This document shows positions 8,635 to 17,109 of a stretch of DNA of 64,000 nt, one piece after another; position 1 is the first letter of the stretch, and each line of letters begins with the position of its first letter. The position numbers and the translations under genes were made by a program. The DNA is from Streptomyces cyaneochromogenes. Lineage in GTDB: Bacteria > Actinomycetota > Actinomycetes > Streptomycetales > Streptomycetaceae. The stretch spans positions 2,108,001 through 2,172,000 of the forward strand of contig NZ_CP034539.1 of NCBI RefSeq assembly GCF_003963535.1. The letters are read 5' to 3'. A model generated the notes under the pieces. The model did no database searches, had not been told where the DNA came from, and saw nothing but the letters and a program-made list of their open reading frames with translations.

Positions 8635-9687
8635 ATGTCTCGCAGATCCCGCCGTACCCTCCAAGTCGCCGCCACCACCGCGCTCGTGGTCGCCGCGGCC
8701 ACCGCCTGCAACGCCGCCGCGAAGAAGGACAGCGCCGACGGCGCGAGCGGCGGCAGCGGGAAGTCCTTCACGCTCGTCACCCCCGACGCCGTCGGGCAGA
8801 ACGAGTTCCTGAAGCTCTCCGTCAGCGGCGTCGAGGACGCGGCGAAGCAGCACGACGGGTCACAGAAGGTCTACGAGTCCACGGACACGGCCTCCCAGCA
8901 GCAGAACGTCCAGGCCGCGGTGGACGCCAAGCCGGACGTCATCGTGTTGGTCGGCTTCGAGTTCGCCGACATCGTCGCCCAGCAGGCCGAGAAGAACCCG
9001 AAGCAGCAGTTCCTGATCGTCGACGCCTGCACGACGAAGACGTATCAGAACGTCAGCTGCGCCGTGTTCCGTGAGCACGAGGGCGTCTACCTCGCGGGCG
9101 CCGAGGCGGGTCTGCTCAGCAAGTCCGGAAAGGTCGGCGCGGTCGACGTCCTCGACACGCCCCAGTTCCGGCGCTACAGCGACCCGTTCGCGGCCGGCGC
9201 CAAGAAGGTCGCCGCCAAGACGGAGACCTCCACGCGCTTCGTCGGCGGCCAGTCCCCGTTCGACGACTCGGCCCGCGCCAAGGAGCAGGCGAACTCCCTG
9301 CTCGCCAAGGGCTACGACCAGATCATGGCGGCCGCGGCGGCCGGCAACTACGGCGTGTTCGAGGCGGCGAAGGCCAAGGGGGCGTTCGCGTACGGCGTCG
9401 ACGTCAACCAGTGCGTCTCGGCACCCGGCACGGTCGTCGACAACGTGATCAAGCGCACGGACGTCGCCGTGGAGAAGGGCATCGACGCGGTCCTGGACGG
9501 CAGGACGGGCACGACCGTCTCGTACGGCCTGAAGGAGGGCGGCATCAGCCTCACCGGCCTGGAGGACGGCGTGGACTCGTCGAAGTGCGTGATCGCCGAG
9601 CACAAGGACGTCCTGAAGAAGGTGGAGGCGCTGCGCGACCAGATCGTGGCCGGGAAGCTGACGGTCGATGACCCCGCCGCGAGCTGA
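8635..9687 (+). CDS. BMP-family nucleoside-binding lipoprotein
   Basis: Substrate-binding protein of the basic membrane protein (BMP/PnrA/Med) family, which in characterised cases binds purine nucleosides. It is 350 residues. A basic N-terminus and hydrophobic core end in the lipobox ATAC near residue 25. Family landmarks are SVSGVEDAAKQ, DVIVLVGFEF, EHEGVYLAGAEAGL, AAAAAGNYGVFEAAK and YGVDVNQ. It is the first structural gene of transporter-phosphorylase-deaminase, so nucleoside uptake is strongly suggested. Methylthioadenosine or methylthioinosine is an attractive but unproven ligand. Its stop lies 20 bases inside the ATPase gene. Confidence 0.92.
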   Translation: MSRRSRRTLQVAATTALVVAAATACNAAAKKDSADGASGGSGKSFTLVTPDAVGQNEFLKLSVSGVEDAAKQHDGSQKVYESTDTASQQQNVQAAVDAKPDVIVLVGFEFADIVAQQAEKNPKQQFLIVDACTTKTYQNVSCAVFREHEGVYLAGAEAGLLSKSGKVGAVDVLDTPQFRRYSDPFAAGAKKVAAKTETSTRFVGGQSPFDDSARAKEQANSLLAKGYDQIMAAAAAGNYGVFEAAKAKGAFAYGVDVNQCVSAPGTVVDNVIKRTDVAVEKGIDAVLDGRTGTTVSYGLKEGGISLTGLEDGVDSSKCVIAEHKDVLKKVEALRDQIVAGKLTVDDPAAS

Positions 9688-11230
9688 CGCCGAGGGCGCC
9701 GGGGTCGTCGAGGGCTCCGACGGCGTCGCGGTCGAACTCCGGGGCATCACCAAGCGGTTCCCCGGCACGCTCGCCAACGACGCTGTCGACCTGACCGTCC
9801 GGCGCGGTGAGATCCACGCGCTGATGGGCGAGAACGGCGCGGGCAAGTCCACGCTGATGTCGGTGCTGTACGGCATGGAGCGCGCGGACGCCGGTTCGGT
9901 CATCATCGACGGACGGGAGGTGGCCTTCGCCAGCCCCTCCGACGCCATGGCCGCCGGGCTCGGCATGGTGCACCAGAGCTTCAAGCTGTTCGACTCGCTG
10001 AGCGTCGCCGAGAACGTCGTGTACGCCGCCGAGCCGCGTCGCTTCGGCCTGGTGGACCTCGCCGCCGCCCGCCGCCGGGTACGCGAACTCGCCGAGGAGC
10101 ACGGGCTGTCCGTGGATCCGGACGCCCGGGTCGGGGACCTGCCGGTGGGCCTGCGCCAACGCGTGGAGATCCTCAAGCTGCTGCACCGCGGCGCCCGCAC
10201 CCTCATCCTGGACGAGCCGACCGCCGTGCTCACCCCGGCCGAGGCGGACGCCCTGTTCGCGGTGCTCAAGTCGCTGGCCGCAGAGGGCCGTACGGTGATC
10301 CTCGTCACGCACAAGCTGCGCGAGGTCCTCGAAGGCAGCGACCGGGTGACCGTGCTGCGGGACGGCCGGGTGGTCGCACGCCTGGTCACCGCCGAGACCT
10401 CCGCCGACCAGATCGCCGCCGCGATCACCGGCCGCGCGGTCGAACTGGACCGCATCCACGCGCCGGGCACTGCGGGCGAGCCCGTCCTGGAGGTGGCCGG
10501 CCTGTCCACCGACGCCGTGCGCGACGTCCACCTGAGCGTGCGTGCCGGGGAGATCGTCGGCATCGCGGGCGTGGCGGGCAACGGGCAGAGCGAGCTGGTC
10601 CAGGCACTGGCCGGGCTGCGGGCGACCACCGCCGGGCGGGTCACGCTCCGGGGCGGGGACATCACCCACGCCTCGGCCACCGAGCGCCGCGCCAAGGGGC
10701 TGGCGTACGTCCCGGAGGACCGCCACGCGGTCGGTACGGCCCCTGCGGCCTCGGTCGCCGACAACCTCGCGATGGGCCACCACCGTACGTCCCTCTCCTC
10801 CCGCGGCCTGCTGCCGCCGGCGGCCGTCCGGGCGCACGCGAAGAGGCTGGTCGAGCGGTTCGGCATCAAGACGTCGAGCCCCGAGGTGCCCGCCTCCGCG
10901 CTGTCCGGCGGCAATCTGCAGAAGCTGCTGATCGGCCGCGAACTCGCCCACGACGCGCCGGTGCTGCTTGTCGAGCAGCCCACCCGCGGTGTCGACATCG
11001 GCGCCATCCAGACCATCCACGACCAGCTGATCGCCTACCGCGACGCCGGTCACGCCGTCCTGCTCGTCTCTGCGGAGCTGAGCGAGATCCGGGGGCTCGC
11101 GGACCGGGTGCTGGTGATGTACGAGGGCCGGGTCGCGGCGTCGTACACCAAGGACGAGGCGGACGAGCGGACGCTGGGACTCGCGATGGCGGGCGGCGAC
11201 ACCCGCACGCAAGTGAAGGCCGCTGACTGA
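9668..11230 (+). CDS. Nucleoside ABC transporter ATP-binding protein (duplicated)
   Basis: Cytoplasmic ATPase of the BMP-type transporter, 520 residues with two ABC domains. Domain 1 carries Walker A GENGAGKST, Q-loop MVHQSFKLF and LILDEPTAVL. Domain 2 carries GVAGNGQSEL in place of a full P-loop, then LSGGNLQKLLIGREL and LLVEQPTRGVD. Both are normal for the family, where the second site is divergent. The ATG at 9668 overlaps the BMP gene by 20 bases, consistent with coupled translation. It resembles YufO/NupB-type purine nucleoside ATPases. Confidence 0.93.
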   Translation: MTPPRADAEGAGVVEGSDGVAVELRGITKRFPGTLANDAVDLTVRRGEIHALMGENGAGKSTLMSVLYGMERADAGSVIIDGREVAFASPSDAMAAGLGMVHQSFKLFDSLSVAENVVYAAEPRRFGLVDLAAARRRVRELAEEHGLSVDPDARVGDLPVGLRQRVEILKLLHRGARTLILDEPTAVLTPAEADALFAVLKSLAAEGRTVILVTHKLREVLEGSDRVTVLRDGRVVARLVTAETSADQIAAAITGRAVELDRIHAPGTAGEPVLEVAGLSTDAVRDVHLSVRAGEIVGIAGVAGNGQSELVQALAGLRATTAGRVTLRGGDITHASATERRAKGLAYVPEDRHAVGTAPAASVADNLAMGHHRTSLSSRGLLPPAAVRAHAKRLVERFGIKTSSPEVPASALSGGNLQKLLIGRELAHDAPVLLVEQPTRGVDIGAIQTIHDQLIAYRDAGHAVLLVSAELSEIRGLADRVLVMYEGRVAASYTKDEADERTLGLAMAGGDTRTQVKAAD

Positions 11231-11231
11231 C

Positions 11232-12275
11232 ATGAGACTTGACCGAATATCGGGAGCCCTGCGCTCCCCCATCACCTTCTCCGTACTCGCGGGCGTACTC
11301 ATCGGCGCACTCTTCCTCGTCGGCACCGGCGCGGACCCGGTCGCGGCCTACGAGGCGGTCCTGACCGGCGCGCTCGGCGCCGACGGCATCGGCTCCACCC
11401 TGACCACGGCCACCAGCGTGCTCGGCATGGCCCTCGCGCTGGCGATCCCGCTGCGCGCCGGGCTCATCAACCTCGGCGGTGACGGCCAGTTGGTGCTGGG
11501 CGGCATCACCGCCGCCGTGACCGGCCTGTACTCGCCGCTGCCCGCGCCGCTCACCGTCGTACTGGCACTGCTCGCGGGCATGGCGGCGGGCGCCGCGTAC
11601 GCCGTCCTTGCCGCCCTGTGCGAGAACCACCTCGGCGTCCCGCTGCTGGTCAGCAGCCTGCTGCTGAGCTACCCCGCGGTGTCGCTCGCCTCCTACCTGG
11701 CCCGCTACCCGCTCAAGGAGCCCGGCTCCAGCCTCCCGCAGACGCGGGCGCTGCCGGACGGCGTGGCACTGCCCGCCTTCGGGGACTCGACGGTGACCGT
11801 CGGACTCGTGCTCGTCGTGCTCGCGGCGGCCGCGTACTGGTTCACGGATCGGCGCACCGCGATCGGGTACGAGATACGGATGACGGGTCTCAACGCGCGC
11901 TTCTCCGCCTACGCGGGCGTCGAACGCCAGGCCCTGACCCTGAGGTTGATGTCCGTCTCGGGCGCGCTCGCCGGACTGGTCGGCGCGATCGGGGTGTTGA
12001 GCTTCCCCTACCGCTTCGTGGACGGCTCGCTGACCGCGCCCGGTTACACCTGGACGGGTCTGACGGCCGCGCTGCTGGCAGCGGCGGCTCCGCTCGGCAC
12101 GCTGATCGCCTCGTTCTTCTTCGCCGTCCTGCAGGTCGGCGGGCTCGCGATGGAGCGGACGACCGAGGTGCCGCGCGAGCTGACGCAGGTGCTCCAGGCG
12201 ATCGTGATCGTGTTCCTGGCGGCCCGGCTGCGCTTCCCCGGCCGCCGGCTCAACCGTCGTAAGGAGGCGGTGTGA
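11232..12275 (+). CDS. Nucleoside ABC transporter permease 1
   Basis: Multi-spanning membrane protein of the BPD_transp_2 (branched-chain amino acid/ribose/nucleoside) permease type, 347 residues. Family features are IPLRAGLINLGGDGQLVLGG near residue 75 (the conserved N-I/L-G-x-x-G-Q motif) and YEIRMTGLNARFSAYAG in the ATPase-docking loop. It begins one base after the ATPase stop region (TGACATG) and its TGA overlaps the next start. It forms the heterodimeric channel with the following permease. Confidence 0.92.
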   Translation: MRLDRISGALRSPITFSVLAGVLIGALFLVGTGADPVAAYEAVLTGALGADGIGSTLTTATSVLGMALALAIPLRAGLINLGGDGQLVLGGITAAVTGLYSPLPAPLTVVLALLAGMAAGAAYAVLAALCENHLGVPLLVSSLLLSYPAVSLASYLARYPLKEPGSSLPQTRALPDGVALPAFGDSTVTVGLVLVVLAAAAYWFTDRRTAIGYEIRMTGLNARFSAYAGVERQALTLRLMSVSGALAGLVGAIGVLSFPYRFVDGSLTAPGYTWTGLTAALLAAAAPLGTLIASFFFAVLQVGGLAMERTTEVPRELTQVLQAIVIVFLAARLRFPGRRLNRRKEAV

Positions 12276-13144
12276 TGTTCTTCGACTCCGATCTCCTGAT
12301 GTCGGCGCTGCGCGCACTGACCCCGATCCTGCTGGCCGCGCTGGGCGGGGCCCTGTGCGAGCGGGCGGGCGTGTTCAACATCGGCCTCGAAGGCATGATG
12401 CTGATGGGCTGCTTCACGGCCGTGGCCACGAGCTGGTTCACCGGCAGCCCCTGGCTCGGCGTCCTGGCGGCGGCCCTCGCGGCGGCCGGGTACTCGCTGA
12501 TCCTGGCGGTGGGCGCCGTGACGCTGCGCGGGGACGCGGTGGTGCTCGGCATCGCCATGAACCTGCTGGCAGTCGGCCTGACCAGCTTCCTGCTCCGTAC
12601 GGTCTTCGGCGTCCAGGGCACCTTCGACGACCCGGCACTGGCCGGGCTGCCGCTGATCGGCGGTTTCACGCCGCTCGCCTATCTGGCGTGGGTGGCGGTC
12701 GGGGTGGCGGCGCTGCTGCTGTCGCGGCATGTGTGGGGGCTCAGGCTGCGCGGGGTCGGCGAGGCGCCGGACGCGGCGGCGACGCTGGGCGTGAGCCCGG
12801 CCAAGTACAAGTACGGCGCCATCCTCGTCTCCGGCGTCCTGTGCGGGCTCGCCGGGGCCCAACTCGCGCTCGGTAACGTGACGTTGTTCTCCGAGAACAT
12901 GACGGCGGGCCGGGGCTGGATCGCGGTCGTCGCGGTCATGCTCGGCCGCGCCCTGCCGCTCGGCGTGCTGCTCGCCGCCCTGCTGTTCGGCCTCGCCGAG
13001 GCGGCCGGCTTCCGCCTCCAGGGCCTCGGCCTGCCGCAGCAGGCGACCGACGCCGCACCGTACGTCGTCACGCTCGGCGCCCTCTTCCTCACGACGGCAC
13101 GGCGCCGTCGCACCCGTCCCCGTCCCTCCGGAGCCGCCTCATGA
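12275..13144 (+). CDS. Nucleoside ABC transporter permease 2
   Basis: Second membrane subunit, 289 residues. The N-terminal CERAGVFNIGLEGMMLMG is the hallmark of BMP-associated permeases. The cytoplasmic loop LRGVGEAPDAAATLGVSP contacts the ATPase. There are about eight hydrophobic segments and a basic tail. I chose ATG 12275 because AAGGAGG lies seven bases upstream; a GTG one codon earlier (12272) is possible. The stop overlaps the start of the nucleoside phosphorylase (ATGA), tying the transporter to the catabolic genes. Confidence 0.92.
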   Translation: MFFDSDLLMSALRALTPILLAALGGALCERAGVFNIGLEGMMLMGCFTAVATSWFTGSPWLGVLAAALAAAGYSLILAVGAVTLRGDAVVLGIAMNLLAVGLTSFLLRTVFGVQGTFDDPALAGLPLIGGFTPLAYLAWVAVGVAALLLSRHVWGLRLRGVGEAPDAAATLGVSPAKYKYGAILVSGVLCGLAGAQLALGNVTLFSENMTAGRGWIAVVAVMLGRALPLGVLLAALLFGLAEAAGFRLQGLGLPQQATDAAPYVVTLGALFLTTARRRRTRPRPSGAAS

Positions 13145-13893
13145 CCCAGGACCTGCTGCCCATCACGCGCATACCGCGCACGGGACTCCCGCCGCACGCG
13201 GTCGTCGTCGGCGACCCGGCCCGCGCGGCGGCCGTCGCCGCGCTGCTCGACGGTCCCGAAGAGGTGTCGTACCACCGCGAATACCGTGTCTTCAGCGGCA
13301 GTTGGAAGGGCGTTCCGGTCACCGTCGCCTCGCACGGGGTCGGGGGGCCGGGCGCGATCCTGCTGTTCCAGGAGCTCGCGGACGCGGGCGTGCACACCGT
13401 CCTGCGGTTCGGTACGGCGGGCGCGATGAAGCCGGGCATCGGCGACGGCGACCTCGTCATCGCGGAGGCGGCCGTACGCGACGACGGGGTGACGCAGCAG
13501 CTGCTGCCGCCGGAGTACCCGGCCGTCGCGGCGCCGGAAGCGGTGCTGGCGCTCCAGCGGGCGGCCCGTGAGTCGGGAGCCCCGCACCACCGGGGCATCG
13601 TGTGGACCCGCGCGGCCTTCCAGCCGGGGCTCGTCCCGCTCTTCTCCTACGACGGTGCCGGGCTCGCGGCGATCGAGATGGAACTGTCGGCGCTGCTGGT
13701 GACGGCCTCGCTGCGCGGGCTCGTCGCCGGCGGAGTGCTCGTCATCGACGGGGCGAACGCGGACGAGCTGGTCGACGAGGAGGGCACCAGCGCCTACGAC
13801 CCGCACCGCGAGGTCGTCGCGGCGGGGGTCGAGCGGGGCGCCGTCGTGTCGCTGGAAGCGCTGCGGCTGCTGGCCGAGGGGAACGAGCTGTGA
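13141..13893 (+). CDS. Nucleoside phosphorylase (PNP/UDP type), possible MTI/MTA phosphorylase
   Basis: Phosphorolytic cleavage of a nucleoside to base and (deoxy)ribose-1-phosphate. It is 250 residues, of the NP-I hexameric PNP/uridine phosphorylase fold. Motifs are VVGDPARA (phosphate site), SHGVGGPGA, RFGTAGAMKPGIGDGDLVIA and IEMELSALL (the conserved E-M-E ribose-binding stretch). It lies between a nucleoside transporter and an MTA/SAH-deaminase-like protein, next to mtnA, whose substrate is methylthioribose-1-phosphate. The context therefore suggests methylthioinosine or methylthioadenosine as substrate; ordinary purine nucleosides remain possible. The start overlaps the permease stop. 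Confidence 0.85.
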   Translation: MTQDLLPITRIPRTGLPPHAVVVGDPARAAAVAALLDGPEEVSYHREYRVFSGSWKGVPVTVASHGVGGPGAILLFQELADAGVHTVLRFGTAGAMKPGIGDGDLVIAEAAVRDDGVTQQLLPPEYPAVAAPEAVLALQRAARESGAPHHRGIVWTRAAFQPGLVPLFSYDGAGLAAIEMELSALLVTASLRGLVAGGVLVIDGANADELVDEEGTSAYDPHREVVAAGVERGAVVSLEALRLLAEGNEL

Positions 13894-15185
13894 GCATCGA
13901 CCTGTTGGTGCACGGCGGTGACGTCCTGACGGTGGACGAGGCCGGAACCGTCGTACGGGGCGGGGCGGTCGCGGTCCACGAGGGCGAGATCCTCGCCGTC
14001 GGTTCCGCCGAGGAGCTGTGTACGCGGTTCACGGCGCGGGAGTCCATCGACGCGGCGGGGTGCCTGGTCCTCCCCGGCCTGATCAACACCCACACCCACC
14101 TCGCGATGACCCTGCTGCGCGGCCGCGCCGACGACGTCACCCTCCAGGGCTTCCTGGAGCGGGTGCTGCGCTGGGAGGCCGAGCTGCTGACGCCGAAGAA
14201 CGTGGCGGCGGCGGTGCGGCTGGCGGTGGCCGAGAGCGTACGGGCCGGGGTGACCTCGGCGCTGGACATGTACTGGTTCCACGAGGCGGCCGAGCGGGCG
14301 GCCCGCGAGACGGGCTGGCGGCTGCTGACCGGGCCCACCTTCATGGACGTGCCCGAGCCGCCGGACAAGCTCGCCTACGAGGACCGGATGGCGTGGGCCC
14401 GCCGGGACCTGGAGGCCCGCGGCCCGGCCCGCCACGGCCGCCGTCCCGTCGTCTTCGCGCACTCCGCCTACACCCTCTCCCCCGACCAGCTCACCGAGAT
14501 CGCGGCCCTGGCCCGGGAGTTCGGGGCGCTGCTGCACATCCACGCCGCCGAGAACGCGGCCGAGGTCGCCACCGTCGAGGTGCGGACGGGCAAGCGCCCG
14601 GTGGAGCTGCTCGACTCGCTCGGGCTGCTCGGCCCCGACCTGCTGCTCGCGCACGCCGTGGAGCTCACCGGCCCGGAGATCGCGGCACTGGCCCGTACGG
14701 GCACGTCCGTCGCCCACTGTCCGGTGTCGAACCTGAAGCTGGGCTGTGGCATCGCGCCGGTGCCGCGGCTGCTGAGCGCCGGGGTGACCGTCGGGCTCGG
14801 CACGGACGGGGCCGTCAGCTCCAACACCCTGGACGTGCTGGGGGCGGTGCGGCAAGCGGCGCTGGTGCACAAGGCGGGCGGCGACCCCACCGCGGTCGGC
14901 GCCGAGCGGGCCGTACGCATGGCGACCGTCGAGGGCGCGCGGGCGCTGGGGCTCGGGGAGCAGCTGGGCTCGCTGGAGAAGGGCAAGCGGGCCGACCTGA
15001 TCGTGCTCGACCTGAACGCGCCACACCTGCGTCCGCTGCACGACCCGTGGTCCATGCTCGCCTACGCGGCGCACTCGGCGGACGTGCGGGACACGGTGGT
15101 CGAGGGGCGGGTGCTGATGCGCGACCGGGCGCTGACCACGCTCGACGAGGCGGCGGTGATCGCCGACCTGGAGGCACTGCTCTGA
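13890..15185 (+). CDS. Amidohydrolase, MTA/SAH-deaminase-like
   Basis: Metal-dependent hydrolase of 431 residues with the amidohydrolase-superfamily layout of S-adenosylhomocysteine/methylthioadenosine deaminases. It shows PGLINTHTHLAM (first metal-binding HxH), HAAEN (metal/active-site His), HCPVSNLKLG and GTDGAVSSNTLDVL (catalytic Asp). The likely reaction is deamination of the adenine ring, for example MTA to methylthioinosine, feeding the adjacent phosphorylase. The GTG start overlaps the phosphorylase stop (GTGA). Chlorohydrolase/guanine-deaminase relatives look similar, so the exact substrate is inferred from neighbours. Confidence 0.83.
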   Translation: MSIDLLVHGGDVLTVDEAGTVVRGGAVAVHEGEILAVGSAEELCTRFTARESIDAAGCLVLPGLINTHTHLAMTLLRGRADDVTLQGFLERVLRWEAELLTPKNVAAAVRLAVAESVRAGVTSALDMYWFHEAAERAARETGWRLLTGPTFMDVPEPPDKLAYEDRMAWARRDLEARGPARHGRRPVVFAHSAYTLSPDQLTEIAALAREFGALLHIHAAENAAEVATVEVRTGKRPVELLDSLGLLGPDLLLAHAVELTGPEIAALARTGTSVAHCPVSNLKLGCGIAPVPRLLSAGVTVGLGTDGAVSSNTLDVLGAVRQAALVHKAGGDPTAVGAERAVRMATVEGARALGLGEQLGSLEKGKRADLIVLDLNAPHLRPLHDPWSMLAYAAHSADVRDTVVEGRVLMRDRALTTLDEAAVIADLEALL

Positions 15186-15193
15186 ACAGGCCC

Positions 15194-15222
15194 CATAATG
15201 GCGGATGAGACATCGGATGTCT
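15194..15222 (+). promoter_or_regulatory. -10 box and perfect palindrome in front of the GntR gene
   Basis: CATAAT (15194-15199) is a good -10 box. Immediately downstream AGACATC-G-GATGTCT (15208-15222) is a perfect dyad with seven-base arms around one central base, right at the expected transcription start. This position fits autorepression by the GntR/FadR-family protein encoded 56 bases further on; FCD-type regulators commonly bind short palindromes with a one-base centre. Whether the same protein acts on the upstream nucleoside operon is unknown; no second copy was noticed near 8400. Confidence 0.55.
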
Positions 15223-15278
15223 TGCGCGACGCCTTACCGGCACCGTGCGGGACATCGTGAACGACTGGGAGGCGGGCC

Positions 15279-15950
15279 ATGGCTGTCACCGACGAGGCGA
15301 TCGAGAGGATCAAGGGCATGATCGTCTCCGGCGCGCTGCGCCCCGGCGACCGGCTCCCCAAGGAGAGCGAGCTCGCCGCCGAGCTGGGGCTGTCCCGCAA
15401 TTCCCTGCGGGAGGCCGTGCGGGCCCTGTCGCTGATCCGGATCCTGGACGTACGGCAGGGCGACGGCACCTACGTCACGAGCCTCGACCCGCAGCTGCTG
15501 CTGGAGGCGCTGAGCTTCGTCGTCGACTTCCACCGCGACGACACGGTGCTGGAGTTCCTCGCGGTGCGCCGGATCCTGGAGCCGGCCGCCACGGCGATGG
15601 CCGCGTCCCGGATCAGCGAGCAGCAACTGGACGCGCTGGCGAACCAGTTGGACAAGCTCGGCACCGATCCGTCGGTGGAGGAACTCGTCGCCTGCGACCT
15701 GGAGTTCCACCGGGGCATCGTGCAGAGCTCCGGGAACTCGGTGCTGTGCTCGCTCCTCGACGGGCTCTCGGGACCGACGACGCGGGCGCGCATCTGGCGG
15801 GGGCTGACCCAGGAGGACGCGGTCAGCCGGACCCTGCACGAGCACCGGGCGATCCTGGCGGCGCTGCGGGACCGGGACGAGGAGGCGGCGCGGTCCTGGG
15901 CGACGGTGCACATCGCGAGCGTGGAGCAGTGGTTGCGGTCGACGCTGTGA
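15279..15950 (+). CDS. FadR-subfamily GntR transcriptional regulator
   Basis: DNA-binding repressor/activator of 223 residues. The N-terminal winged helix has the GntR signature PGDRLPKESELAAELGLSRNSLREAVRALSLIRIL followed by RQGDGTYV. The C-terminal all-helical FCD ligand domain has the metal/ligand-contact pattern DLEFHRGIVQSSGN and a late EHRAILAALRDRDEEAA. It follows the deaminase gene by 93 bases and is the likely regulator of the nucleoside salvage operon or of itself. GGGAGG precedes the ATG. Confidence 0.9.
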   Translation: MAVTDEAIERIKGMIVSGALRPGDRLPKESELAAELGLSRNSLREAVRALSLIRILDVRQGDGTYVTSLDPQLLLEALSFVVDFHRDDTVLEFLAVRRILEPAATAMAASRISEQQLDALANQLDKLGTDPSVEELVACDLEFHRGIVQSSGNSVLCSLLDGLSGPTTRARIWRGLTQEDAVSRTLHEHRAILAALRDRDEEAARSWATVHIASVEQWLRSTL

Positions 15951-16104
15951 GTCCCCGATACAGCTCGGATGACTGTGGGGTGTTCCGGGGTGGTGATCGG
16001 GGCAGTGATCCGTTCACTCCCCCGTGCAAGGGGGCTGCGGGCGCCCCCGCCGCACGCCGTAAGGTTGGGTGGTCAAGCGAGGGCACGTCGGAAGGAGGCA
16101 CTGG

Positions 16105-17034
16105 GTGATCGAGCTCGAGGGGGTTCCCGAGCTGATCGACCCGGTCATGGTGGCCGCGTTCGAGGGCTGGAACGATGCCGGCGACGCCGCCTCCACCGCG
16201 GTCGCGCATCTGGACAGGGAGTGGAAGGGCGAGGTGTTCGCGGCGCTGGACGCCGAGGACTACTACGACTTCCAGGTGAACCGCCCCACGGTGTGGATGG
16301 ACGACGGAGTGCGCAAGATCACGTGGCCGACGACAAGGCTGTCCGTCGTCCGCGTCGGTGGTGAGAAGCCGCGCGATCTCGTACTCGTCCGAGGGATCGA
16401 ACCGTCCATGCGGTGGCGCTCGTTCTGCAACGAGCTGCTCGGCTTCGCGCACGAACTGGGCGTGGAGCTGGTGGTCATCCTGGGCGCCCTGCTCGGTGAC
16501 ACCCCGCACACGCGTCCGGTCCCGATCAGCGGGACGACGTCCGACGCGGACCTGGCCCGGCGTATGGACCTGGAGGAGACCAAGTACGAGGGCCCCACGG
16601 GCATCGTCGGCGTCCTCCAGGAGGCGTGCACGCACGCCGGCGTCCCGGCGGTGTCGCTGTGGGCCGCCGTACCGCACTACGTCTCGCAGCCGCCCAACCC
16701 GAAGGCGACGCTGGCCCTGCTCAACCGCCTGGAGGACCTGATCGACGTGCGCATCCCGCTGGGCGAGCTGCCCGAGGACGCGCGCGCCTGGCAGGTCGGC
16801 GTGGACCAGCTGGCCGCCGAGGACAGCGAGGTCGCGGAGTACGTGCAGACGCTGGAGGAGGCCCGGGACACCGCGGAGCTGCCGGAGGCGTCGGGCGAGG
16901 CGATCGCCCGCGAGTTCGAGCGGTATCTGCGGCGCCGGGACGGCGGCCCGTCGGCCGACGACCGTACGCGCCCGCCGATGCCGCCGAAGCCTGGGGGCAC
17001 CAAGGACGAGGACGAGGACTCGTCGGAGGACTGA
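16105..17034 (+). CDS. PAC2-family protein (proteasome assembly chaperone-like)
   Basis: 309-residue member of the PAC2 family, whose eukaryotic relatives assist proteasome assembly; actinobacteria, which have proteasomes, almost always carry one. Visible family features are VAAFEGWNDAGDAAS near the N-terminus, YDFQVNRPTV, LLGDTPHTRPVPI and YEGPTGIVGVLQEAC. The last 35 residues are charged and Pro/Asp/Glu-rich and look disordered. Start is GTG 16105 because GGAAGGAGG lies about eight bases upstream; a longer reading from 16069 has no ribosome site. Its function in Streptomyces is not established. A -10-like TAAGGT occurs at 16060. Confidence 0.88.
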   Translation: MIELEGVPELIDPVMVAAFEGWNDAGDAASTAVAHLDREWKGEVFAALDAEDYYDFQVNRPTVWMDDGVRKITWPTTRLSVVRVGGEKPRDLVLVRGIEPSMRWRSFCNELLGFAHELGVELVVILGALLGDTPHTRPVPISGTTSDADLARRMDLEETKYEGPTGIVGVLQEACTHAGVPAVSLWAAVPHYVSQPPNPKATLALLNRLEDLIDVRIPLGELPEDARAWQVGVDQLAAEDSEVAEYVQTLEEARDTAELPEASGEAIAREFERYLRRRDGGPSADDRTRPPMPPKPGGTKDEDEDSSED

Positions 17035-17049
17035 GTCCCTGAGGGGCTG

Positions 17050-17087
17050 GCAGAGGGCGGTGCGCCGAGCTGCGCACCGCCCTCTGC
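17050..17087. terminator. Bidirectional terminator hairpin between PAC2 and the convergent exported protein
   Basis: Arms 17050-17065 (GCAGAGGGCGGTGCGC) and 17072-17087 are perfectly complementary over 16 bases around a six-base loop, between two converging stop codons. No U-tract follows on either strand, which is common for Streptomyces terminators. Confidence 0.8.
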
Positions 17088-17109
17088 TGTCCCACGCGTC
17101 ACCTGGGTG

